Under the pieces are notes generated by a model. The model was not told the DNA's origin. It saw nothing but the letters and a program-made list of their open reading frames with translations, and did not search any database. A stretch of DNA of 6,141 bases from Pseudomonadota bacterium. GTDB taxonomy: Bacteria; Pseudomonadota; Alphaproteobacteria; Rhizobiales; Rhizobiaceae. Within the stretch, counting starts at the first letter, position 1; each line of letters opens with the position of its first letter. Where the stretch lies: assembly GCA_023428515.1 (NCBI GenBank), contig JAEYXI010000365.1, positions 1 through 6,141 of the forward strand. Reading direction: 5' to 3'. The translations under genes were made by a program, and so were the position numbers. Below are positions 1 through 5,162 of this stretch, in pieces.

Positions 1-636
1 GTGCTGGTCAACGCCGTCATCCAGAATGGCGGGCAGACCTGCTCGGCGGGCAGCCGCATCCTGGTCGAAGCATCCGCCTATGACCGCGTGGCCGCCGGGC
101 TCGCCGAACGTTTCGCAAGGCTCGTCGCAGCGCCGCACGACGCCGACCTCGACCTCGGTGCGCTGATCAACCCGAAACAGAAGGCGCGTGTGTCGGGCAT
201 GGTCGAGGCGGCGGAAAAGGCCGGCATCCCGGTGCTGGCGCGCGGCTCGGTCCATCCCGACGCGCCTTCCGGCGGTTTCTACTTCGCACCGGCGCTGTTC
301 GGCCATGTGCCTGCCGATGCGCAAATCGCACAGGAGGAAGTGTTTGGTCCTGTGCTCTCGCTCTTCTCCTGCAAGGATGAGGAGGAAGCCGTTCGCCTCG
401 CTAACTCGACCGACTACGGCCTGGTCGCTGGTATCTGGACGAAAGACGGCGCGCGCCAGCATCGCGTGGCGAAGCGCGTTCGCGCCGGTCAGGTCTTCGT
501 CAACGGCTATGGCGCCGGCGGCGGCATCGAGCTTCCCTTCGGCGGCTTCAAGCGCTCCGGCCATGGCCGCGAGAAGGGGTTCGAGGCGCTCTATGATATG
601 AGCGCCACTAAGACTATCGTGTTCAATCACGGGTAA
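1..636 (+). CDS. NAD(P)-dependent aldehyde dehydrogenase, C-terminal part (5' end outside window)
   Basis: Oxidises an aldehyde to the carboxylic acid with NAD(P)+, probably in the cytoplasm. The 211 visible residues begin just before the catalytic cysteine in NGGQTCSAGSR (Cys14 of the visible part, nt 40-42). They continue through the cofactor-binding EEVFGPV box (Glu113 and Phe115) and the conserved C-terminal ELPFGGFKRSGHGREKG segment. The reading frame is open to the left edge, so the GTG at position 1 is not a credible start; about 270-280 N-terminal residues, including most of the cofactor domain and the general-base Glu, should lie upstream. The gene ends 15 nt before hicB and is followed further on by an SDR dehydrogenase, which suggests a shared alcohol/aldehyde oxidation route. 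That link is inferred. The family is very secure; the substrate cannot be read from this part. Confidence 0.95.
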   Translation: MLVNAVIQNGGQTCSAGSRILVEASAYDRVAAGLAERFARLVAAPHDADLDLGALINPKQKARVSGMVEAAEKAGIPVLARGSVHPDAPSGGFYFAPALFGHVPADAQIAQEEVFGPVLSLFSCKDEEEAVRLANSTDYGLVAGIWTKDGARQHRVAKRVRAGQVFVNGYGAGGGIELPFGGFKRSGHGREKGFEALYDMSATKTIVFNHG

Positions 637-639
637 GTC

Positions 640-645
640 GGGAGG
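640..645 (+). promoter_or_regulatory. Ribosome binding site of hicB
   Basis: GGGAGG lies 6 nt before the ATG at 652, just after the aldehyde dehydrogenase stop codon (634-636). It fixes the hicB start and gives the antitoxin its own strong translation signal. The toxin start at 852 has no comparable sequence. Confidence 0.75.
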
Positions 646-651
646 CAGTTC

Positions 652-855
652 ATGCTTCGAATCGAATTCGAACGGGAAGAAGATGGCCGCTGGATCGCCG
701 AGATCGAGGCGCTGCCGGGCGTGATGGCCTATGGAGCGACGCGTGCGGAAGCCCGCGGCAAGGTCGAGGCGCTCGCCTTGCGCACGCTTGCCGATCGAAT
801 AGAACATGGCGAGGAGGTTCCGGAGGTCGGCGATTTGTTCGTCGTCGCTGCGTGA
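652..855 (+). CDS. hicB: HicB-family antitoxin, short form
   Basis: Predicted antitoxin of a type II HicBA module; it would bind and neutralise the HicA mRNA interferase encoded next. The 67 residues match the HicB partial-RNase-H-like fold: an N-terminal strand pair with EEDGRWIAEIEALPG (residues 9-23), then YGATRAEA (27-34) leading into the helix, and a C-terminal ADRIEHGEEVPE segment (47-58). It ends without the ribbon-helix-helix or HTH DNA-binding domain found in longer HicB proteins, so it may not repress its own promoter. The start is supported by GGGAGG 6 nt upstream. It follows the aldehyde dehydrogenase by 15 nt and overlaps hicA by 4 nt. The order is antitoxin first, the reverse of the E. 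coli hicAB locus. Family call from recognition of sequence pattern and partner. Confidence 0.85.
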   Translation: MLRIEFEREEDGRWIAEIEALPGVMAYGATRAEARGKVEALALRTLADRIEHGEEVPEVGDLFVVAA

Positions 856-1064
856 GCCAGTGGCGCGCCAGCCAGGCACGCAAGGTTCTTTCTGCATTGG
901 AGAATATCGGTTGGACCGTGAAGCGGCAGAACGGGTCGCATCGCGTGCTGGGGAGGACGGGATGGCCAAACTACGTCTTTGCCTTCCATGATCTTGAGGA
1001 GATCGGACCCAAGATGCTCGCCCGCATCGGCAAGAGCACGGGTCTGACACCGGACGATCTGTAG
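852..1064 (+). CDS. hicA: HicA-family toxin (mRNA interferase)
   Basis: Predicted small double-stranded-RNA-binding-fold ribonuclease that cleaves mRNA when not held by HicB. The 70 residues show the family core: KVLSALENIGWTVKRQNGSHRVL (helix 1 then strand 1; residues 11-33) with the conserved catalytic histidine at His30 in GSH. A strand follows at NYVFAFHD (40-47), then the helix EIGPKMLARIGKSTGLTPDD (50-69). The GTG start at 852 overlaps the hicB TGA stop as GTGA, and no Shine-Dalgarno sequence lies just upstream, so translation probably depends on ribosomes finishing hicB. That would keep toxin output tied to antitoxin output. It ends 14 nt before the SDR gene. All key residues look intact, so the toxin is probably active; its function is inferred from family membership. 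Confidence 0.85.
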   Translation: MSQWRASQARKVLSALENIGWTVKRQNGSHRVLGRTGWPNYVFAFHDLEEIGPKMLARIGKSTGLTPDDL

Positions 1065-1078
1065 TCATCAGAGGAGAG

Positions 1079-1831
1079 ATGGATTTGCGTCTGAAAGGCA
1101 AGGTTGCTGTCGTCACCGGCGCTGCGTCGGGGTTCGGCGAGGGCATGGCGAGACGCTTCGCCGATGAAGGAGCGAAGGTGGTGGTGGCAGACCTCAACGC
1201 GAAGGGCGCCGAGCGCGTCGCCGGCGAGATCGGCGACGCGGCGATCGCGGTGACCACCGACGTCTCGATCCGCTCCGAAGTCGACGAGATGGTCTATGCG
1301 GCCAAGAACGCTTTCGGCCGCCTCGACATCATGGTCAACAATGCCGGCTACACGCACCGGAACGGCGACATGCTGAAGGTAGACGAAGCAACCTTCGACC
1401 TGATCACCGCCGTCAACATGAAGGCGATCTACCATGCCGCTCTGGCGGTGATCCCGACCATGGAGCGGCAGGGCGGCGGATCGATCCTGACCACCGCCTC
1501 GACGGCGGGCCTGCGCCCGCGTCCGGGTCTCACCTGGTACAATGCTTCGAAGGGCTGGGCGATCACCGCGACCAAGTCGATGGCTGTCGAACTGGCACCG
1601 AAGAACATCCGCGTCAACTGCCTCTGCCCGGTGGCGGGCGAGACCGGCATGCTGGAGAAGTTCATGGGCGCGGATACGCCCGAGATACGCGAGAAATTTC
1701 GGGCGTCGATCCCGCTCGGCCGCCTGTCGCAGCCGATGGACATCGCCAATGCCGCGCTCTGGCTCGTCTCGGATGAAGCCGACTTCATCACCGGCGTCGC
1801 GCTGGAGGTGGATGGGGGCAGATGTATCTGA
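1079..1831 (+). CDS. Classical SDR-family NAD(P)-dependent oxidoreductase
   Basis: Cytoplasmic short-chain dehydrogenase/reductase that interconverts an alcohol and a carbonyl. At 250 residues it has the usual length of a classical SDR. Visible motifs are the nucleotide-binding TGAASGFG (13-20), Asp38 at the end of the second strand (an acidic residue here usually favours NAD+ over NADP+), Asp61, NNAG (87-90), and the full catalytic tetrad Asn113, Ser141, Tyr154 and Lys158 (YNASK). The C-terminus GVALEVDGGRCI is also typical. A purine-rich stretch, AGAGGAG (1070-1076), sits only 2 nt from the ATG, closer than ideal, but the next in-frame ATG would delete the cofactor loop. The gene lies 14 nt after hicA and overlaps the nuclease-like gene by 10 nt. 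With the upstream aldehyde dehydrogenase it may form a two-step alcohol oxidation. The substrate is unknown; automatic names such as 3-oxoacyl-ACP reductase would be over-interpretation. Confidence 0.95.
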   Translation: MDLRLKGKVAVVTGAASGFGEGMARRFADEGAKVVVADLNAKGAERVAGEIGDAAIAVTTDVSIRSEVDEMVYAAKNAFGRLDIMVNNAGYTHRNGDMLKVDEATFDLITAVNMKAIYHAALAVIPTMERQGGGSILTTASTAGLRPRPGLTWYNASKGWAITATKSMAVELAPKNIRVNCLCPVAGETGMLEKFMGADTPEIREKFRASIPLGRLSQPMDIANAALWLVSDEADFITGVALEVDGGRCI

Positions 1832-2238
1832 TCCGGGCCTTCTCGGCGATGGCGCTTCTCCTTGCCGCAGCCTTGCAACTGGTATTCACGCCTTGCGCGG
1901 GCGCTGCGGATGTCACCGTCTTGGATGGCGATACTTTGATCTATGACGGACGTCAGGTAGAGATCTGGGGCATCATTGCCCCATCGAGAAGCGAAACCTG
2001 CACGACCATGCAGAATGAAAAATGGGCCTGCGGAGAGCAGGCCTTCGCCGAACTTTCCGCGGCCGCGTCCGATCCGACATTCGCCTGCGGGGACAAGGAA
2101 CCCGGTTTCGTCATCTGTCGCGCTGGAGGGCTCGATGTCGGTCTTCTGCTGGTCAAGGAAGGGCTGGTGCGTGCCCGCCAGGACTACAAGGATGTCGAGG
2201 CGCGCGCCCGCGAAGCCGGAGTGGGCCTATGGAAGTGA
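1822..2238 (+). CDS. Exported thermonuclease-fold (SNase-like) protein with degenerate active site
   Basis: A 138-residue protein with an N-terminal export signal (residues 1-28; hydrophobic stretch about 6-22, likely cut in AGAAD near 28/29) and a staphylococcal-nuclease-like OB-fold domain. The VLDGDTL start (33-39) keeps both aspartates of the SNase DGDT motif (Asp35, Asp37), and the ends SxxCG-like ACGEQA (69-74) and AREAGVGLW (129-137) fit the alphaproteobacterial subfamily. However, the usual RxxGxDAPE segment reads EIWGIIAPS (47-55), and the second arginine motif (DRYGR) reads GDKEPGF (90-96). By my hand alignment the counterparts of SNase Arg35, Asp40, Glu43 and Arg87 are all replaced. 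Four cysteines in the mature part (60, 70, 89, 99) suggest disulfides in the periplasm. GGAGGTG (1804-1810) precedes the ATG; the 10-nt overlap with the SDR stop suggests coupled translation. Family is fairly secure; nuclease activity is doubtful. Confidence 0.8.
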   Translation: MYLIRAFSAMALLLAAALQLVFTPCAGAADVTVLDGDTLIYDGRQVEIWGIIAPSRSETCTTMQNEKWACGEQAFAELSAAASDPTFACGDKEPGFVICRAGGLDVGLLLVKEGLVRARQDYKDVEARAREAGVGLWK

Positions 2239-2254
2239 ATTCCTCCGCCGCCCA

Positions 2255-3262
2255 TTAGTCCACTCCTACCGCGCCGATGATCTCGCCGAGCAGCGCGTGC
2301 AGGTCGTCGCGATGGCCGCTGCGGGCGGAGGGGTCGTCCGGCAGGGACGTCATTGCCACGGTCAGGTTGAGCGCGGGCACGATGTAGAGCATCTGGCCGC
2401 CGAAGCCCCACGCATAGATCACGTTCTGGCCGCCGATCTCGCGCATGAACCAGCCATAGCCGTAGCCGTCGCCGCTGTAGATGGAATGCGTGCGCACCTG
2501 CCAGGATTGCGCGATCCAGTCCTGCGGCACGACCTGCTCGCCCGCTTTGTTCCTGCCGCCCTTGCGGTAGAGTTCGCCGAAGGCGAGCAGTGAGCGCGTC
2601 GACATCGCCATCTGGTTGCCGCCCACATAGATGCCTTGCGGGTCGCGGTCCCAGGCGCCTATGGAAAAGCCTTCGACGGGGCCGAGCCAGTCGCGCGCGA
2701 GTTGACGCGTCGACTTCCCGCCGGCGCGGGTCAGGATCGCCGACAACAAATGAGTCGAGCCGGTGGAATAGAGCATGGGCCCGCCGGGCTCGCCGTCGAA
2801 AGGCTCGGCGAGTGCCGCCCGCACCCAGTTGCGACTCGACACCCAGCGCCCGTAGTTCGGGCCGGAGGTGCGGCCGAGCCCCGCTTGCATGGAGAGCAGA
2901 TTGCCGATGGTGATGTCCGCCATGCGCGGGTCGGGATTTTCGGGCAGGTCGCGCGCAAGAAGGGGCGCGATCTTCTGATCGACGCTTTCTAGCACACCGT
3001 TCTCGATGGCGATGCCCACCAGCGCCGAGATGATCGACTTCGATGCCGACTTGATGTTGGTCGAGGTATCGGGCGAGCCACCGTGATAGCCGCGCGCGGC
3101 GAGTTCCTTGCCATCGAGCGACACGATCACGCAGCGCAGCGGCCCGAGTTCTCTCGCCTTGTCGAGCGCGAAACCGAGCGCGGTCGCCGGCGTCTCCTGG
3201 CTGGCGGCGAGCCGCGTCGAGGCAAGAAGCAAGGGCAGCGAAAGCACGAATCGTCTGTTCAT
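2255..3262 (-). CDS. Exported serine hydrolase, class C beta-lactamase/NylB/EstB-like
   Basis: Serine hydrolase of the penicillin-binding/beta-lactamase fold (Pfam Beta-lactamase type). With the ATG at 3262 it has 335 residues. Residues 1-20 (MNRRFVLSLPLLLASTRLAA) look like a signal peptide; the RR pair hints at Tat export but the motif is imperfect. The nucleophile motif is SASK (Ser72, Lys75), followed by ITIGNLLSMQAGL (117-129) typical of the fold, then YST (165-167) in place of Tyr-x-Asn, and WGFGGQ (285-290) where penicillin-active enzymes carry a KTG/HTG box. That last form is common in NylB-like 6-aminohexanoate-dimer hydrolases and EstB-like esterases, so an esterase or amidase is more likely than a true beta-lactamase. 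A GTG at 3313 would add 17 residues before the signal peptide and is disfavoured. No clear Shine-Dalgarno precedes either start. It converges on the nuclease-like gene with a 16-nt gap. The natural substrate is unknown. Confidence 0.85.
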   Translation of the reverse strand: MNRRFVLSLPLLLASTRLAASQETPATALGFALDKARELGPLRCVIVSLDGKELAARGYHGGSPDTSTNIKSASKSIISALVGIAIENGVLESVDQKIAPLLARDLPENPDPRMADITIGNLLSMQAGLGRTSGPNYGRWVSSRNWVRAALAEPFDGEPGGPMLYSTGSTHLLSAILTRAGGKSTRQLARDWLGPVEGFSIGAWDRDPQGIYVGGNQMAMSTRSLLAFGELYRKGGRNKAGEQVVPQDWIAQSWQVRTHSIYSGDGYGYGWFMREIGGQNVIYAWGFGGQMLYIVPALNLTVAMTSLPDDPSARSGHRDDLHALLGEIIGAVGVD

Positions 3263-3281
3263 CGGCCGTAGATAGCGTCGT

Positions 3282-3299
3282 CGCTGGGGCGAAACAGCG
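3282..3299. repeat. 18-bp dyad CGCTG-8 nt-CAGCG upstream of the hydrolase
   Basis: Perfect 5-bp inverted arms CGCTG (3282-3286) and CAGCG (3295-3299) enclose 8 nt, and the GGGCGAAAC/GTTTCGCCC 9-mer lies almost entirely inside the dyad. A second, overlapping inverted repeat pairs GGCGAA (3288-3293) with TTCGCC (3306-3311). It lies 20-37 nt before the hydrolase ATG, where an operator or a 5' leader hairpin would act. Arms this short can occur by chance in GC-rich DNA. Confidence 0.35.
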
Positions 3300-3323
3300 G
3301 AGGAATTCGCCACTCACGTGGTT

Positions 3324-3352
3324 TTGACAAGCCTGCTTCTGCCGCTACGCGG
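3324..3352 (+). promoter_or_regulatory. Possible sigma-70-type promoter for the cupin gene
   Basis: TTGACA (3324-3329) is an exact -35 consensus. The only -10 candidates at 15-17 nt spacing are poor (CTACGC at 3345-3350, TACGCG at 3346-3351). Start of transcription would be about 120 nt before the cupin ATG, a long leader. The hexamer reads TTGTCA-like on the other strand, so it could also serve the hydrolase. Weak evidence. Confidence 0.25.
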
Positions 3353-3466
3353 AGCCGGCCCCGAATTCTGGAGGCTTCGGCAGTCACCCATGCCGATTGC
3401 TGCGCTGCCCGTTTCGCCCTAATTTGATCTGTCGATTGAAGGGAGAATTGCCTTACGTTCAAGCAC

Positions 3467-3474
3467 AGGAGGGG
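3467..3474 (+). promoter_or_regulatory. Ribosome binding site of the cupin gene
   Basis: AGGAGGGG ends 3 nt before the ATG at 3478 (AGGAG core 6 nt away). It decides the start in favour of 3478 over the in-frame codon at 3397, which has no such signal. Confidence 0.85.
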
Positions 3475-3477
3475 AAA

Positions 3478-3864
3478 ATGACGTCGCATGACAGCATAGA
3501 TCATCCTTCCACCTGGGACCCGGCCCTGGATGCCGTCCTGGCAGCGCCGGCCAATCACAAAGTTCTTTTCGAAAATCACAGTCTGCGCGTGCTGGAGGTA
3601 ATACTTGAGCCCGACGAGGAGGAACCGGTCCACCATCATCGCTGGCCCTCCGTCTTTGTCTTCGATCAGGTGCAAGGCCCCATCCACGACATGGCGCCCG
3701 ACGGAACGATGCTGCCGCCCAACCGCGACGTGATACAGGCCATCCAGAAATGGGACGGCAAAGGCTGTCTCGTCGTCCACATGGCTCCGCAGCCGGCTGG
3801 CCGGGTGCTGAATTCTTCCGGCAAGACGATCCATGGCGTCAGGATCGAAATGAAGAACTACTAG
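3478..3864 (+). CDS. Small cupin-fold protein
   Basis: A 128-residue single-domain protein, cytoplasmic since it lacks a signal peptide. It resembles small cupins: strand-rich, with a leading NHSLRVLEVILEPDEEEPVHHHRWPS segment that carries a histidine cluster at 52-54, where cupin motif 1 has HxH, and a second half PAGRVLNSSGKTIHGVRIE (107-124) in which His119 could be the motif 2 ligand. The usual glutamate of motif 1, a few residues after HxH, is not evident (WPSVFVF follows), so metal binding may be atypical or absent. The start at 3478 is fixed by AGGAGGGG. It stands alone: divergent from the hydrolase and convergent with the oxidoreductase (9 nt between stops), so it is probably monocistronic. 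Its substrate and role cannot be told from the sequence. Confidence 0.75.
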   Translation: MTSHDSIDHPSTWDPALDAVLAAPANHKVLFENHSLRVLEVILEPDEEEPVHHHRWPSVFVFDQVQGPIHDMAPDGTMLPPNRDVIQAIQKWDGKGCLVVHMAPQPAGRVLNSSGKTIHGVRIEMKNY

Positions 3865-3873
3865 CGTTGCGGT

Positions 3874-5160
3874 CTAAAACCTGTCCCTTAGCGCATACCA
3901 GTTGAGCGCCAGGAAAAGCAGCGGCGCGCGGAAGGTTCGGCCGCCGGGGAAAGGCGGTATTTTCAGATCCTCGAACAGCTTCAGCCGGTCGCGGTTGCCG
4001 GCGACGGTCTCGGCGTAGAGCTTGCCCATGAAGTTGGACAGCATCACGCCGTGGCCGGAGTAGCCGCCGGCCGAGATGACGTTGGGCATGACCTCGCGCA
4101 CGAAGGGTTTTCGGGGCAGCGTGATGCCGACATAGCCGCCCCAGGCGTGGGTGATCTTCACGTCCTTCAGCTCGGGATAGATCTCGACGATCTGCCGGCG
4201 GATATGGATGTGGATATCTTGTGGATCGCCGGGCGCGTAGATCTCGCGGCCGCCGAACAGGAGTTCGCCGGTTTTGGTGCGGCGGAAGTAGCGCACCACG
4301 AAGCGCGAGTCGGACACCGACTCGCCTCCGGGCAGGACCGGGCTGTCGTCGCCTAGCGGCACGGTGGCGCCGATGAAGGAGCCGATCGGCATGATGTGCG
4401 ACGCGGTCTCAGGCTCGAGGTCGCCGCCATAGGAGTTCACCGCGATCAGGCATTTTTTCGCGGTGATCGTTCCCGTGGCGGTCTTCACGATCACCTTGCC
4501 GCCATTGGTGGTGATGCCGGTCGACTTGGTGTTCTCGAAAATCCTGGCGCCGGCTTCGGCGGCCACGCGCGCCGTGCCGATGACCAGTTTCAGCGGATGG
4601 ATGTGGCCGGTGCCGGTGTCGCGCACGCCGCCGTAATAATGGTCGGAGCCCATGCGCTCATGCGTCTCGGCTGCGTCCATGTAAGCGATGTGGGGGTAGT
4701 TGAAGCGTGTGTTCATCGCCTCGGCATGTTCGACATATTCGGGCAGCGCACGCTCCTTGTGGCAGACATTGAGATGACCGGGGCGGAAGTCGATCTCGAT
4801 CTTGTTGGCGGCGGCGAAGTCGAGCAGATGCGCCTTGGCTTCCTCGGCTACGTCGAACAGTGCCTTGGCGCGCGAGAAACCGAGTTCCTTCTCGATCTCC
4901 TCCGCGCCGGCGCGCTGGCCGGTGCCGAGCTGGCCGCCGTTACGGCCTGAAGCCCCGTCGCCGATCCGGTTGCCCTCGATCAGCGCGACGCTGGTGCCGG
5001 CTTTTGCGAGATGCGCCGCGGCCGACAGTCCGGTGAAGCCTCCGCCGACGATGACGACATCAACGCTCAAGTCTCCGTCCAGCGCCGGATAATCGGGTCG
5101 CGGCCCCGCAGTGTCCTCGTACCAGGAATAGCCAGGAGAAATAGGCGATTGATATTTCAT
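3874..5160 (-). CDS. puuB: FAD-dependent oxidoreductase, PuuB/OrdL-like (gamma-glutamylamine oxidase)
   Basis: Predicted DAO-family flavoenzyme of 428 residues, the usual length of PuuB. By analogy it would oxidise a gamma-glutamylated amine (gamma-glutamylputrescine in E. coli) with O2 to the gamma-glutamyl aldehyde, ammonia and H2O2. The FAD Rossmann motif is DVVIVGGGFTGLSAAAHLA (34-52) with Glu62 at the end of strand 2 to hold the adenosine ribose. GDGASGRNGGQ (67-77) follows, as in the OrdL group, whose first residues here (SPGYSWYEDT, 8-17) are also characteristic. The substrate-domain/FAD C-terminal box is WGGYVGITLPRKPF (340-353) and SAGGYSGHGVMLSNFMGK (363-380). ATG at 5160 lies 2 nt after the puuA-like stop (TGATCATG) with no clear Shine-Dalgarno, so translation is probably coupled. 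The open frame continues upstream to 5541 inside the partner gene, which is a shadow. The exact amine is not determined; the symbol is by homology. Confidence 0.85.
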   Translation of the reverse strand: MKYQSPISPGYSWYEDTAGPRPDYPALDGDLSVDVVIVGGGFTGLSAAAHLAKAGTSVALIEGNRIGDGASGRNGGQLGTGQRAGAEEIEKELGFSRAKALFDVAEEAKAHLLDFAAANKIEIDFRPGHLNVCHKERALPEYVEHAEAMNTRFNYPHIAYMDAAETHERMGSDHYYGGVRDTGTGHIHPLKLVIGTARVAAEAGARIFENTKSTGITTNGGKVIVKTATGTITAKKCLIAVNSYGGDLEPETASHIMPIGSFIGATVPLGDDSPVLPGGESVSDSRFVVRYFRRTKTGELLFGGREIYAPGDPQDIHIHIRRQIVEIYPELKDVKITHAWGGYVGITLPRKPFVREVMPNVISAGGYSGHGVMLSNFMGKLYAETVAGNRDRLKLFEDLKIPPFPGGRTFRAPLLFLALNWYALRDRF

Positions 5161-5162
5161 GA

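Larger units (their letters stand above)
3263..3477. promoter_or_regulatory. Divergent intergenic region between hydrolase and cupin genes
   Basis: This 215-nt non-coding stretch must carry the promoters of both flanking genes. It contains an 18-bp dyad next to the hydrolase, a TTGACA hexamer, and the 9-mer GTTTCGCCC twice: on the minus strand at 3287-3295 (25 nt before the hydrolase ATG) and on the plus strand at 3411-3419 (58 nt before the cupin ATG). Both copies therefore point toward their own gene. An open frame from 3397 in the cupin frame has no codon support and no ribosome binding site. I see no small gene or RNA here. Confidence 0.6.

Noticed and set aside
1..3. GTG at the first base as a real start of the aldehyde dehydrogenase
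   Set aside because: The visible protein starts in mid-domain just before the catalytic cysteine; the gene clearly continues to the left.
652..1064. A new defence island around hicBA
   Set aside because: Neighbours are ordinary metabolic genes; there is no restriction, phage, transposase or nuclease-helicase gene nearby to support it.
971..1878. Minus-strand open frames of about 150 codons opposite hicA and the SDR gene
   Set aside because: Antisense reflections of conserved SDR coding sequence with no start signal or family resemblance.
1976..2593. Plus-strand 205-codon open frame over the nuclease-like gene and antisense to the hydrolase
   Set aside because: Low-complexity, no domain pattern, and it crosses two well-supported genes in other frames.
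3263..3313. GTG at 3313 as the hydrolase start
   Set aside because: It would place 17 charged residues before a normal signal peptide and has no Shine-Dalgarno; the ATG at 3262 is preferred, although it too lacks a clear one.
2184..3317. Minus-strand 377-codon open frame longer than the hydrolase frame
   Set aside because: It is arginine/alanine-rich with no recognisable motif and overlaps the hydrolase frame that carries signal peptide, SASK, YST and WGFGGQ. It is a high-GC shadow.
3397..3477. Upstream in-frame start for the cupin, adding 27 residues
   Set aside because: No ribosome binding site there, Arg/Cys-rich non-homologous residues, and a strong AGGAGGGG sits before 3478.
4396..4950. 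Plus-strand 184-codon open frame opposite the FAD oxidoreductase
   Set aside because: Antisense shadow of conserved flavoprotein coding in high-GC DNA, with no independent support.
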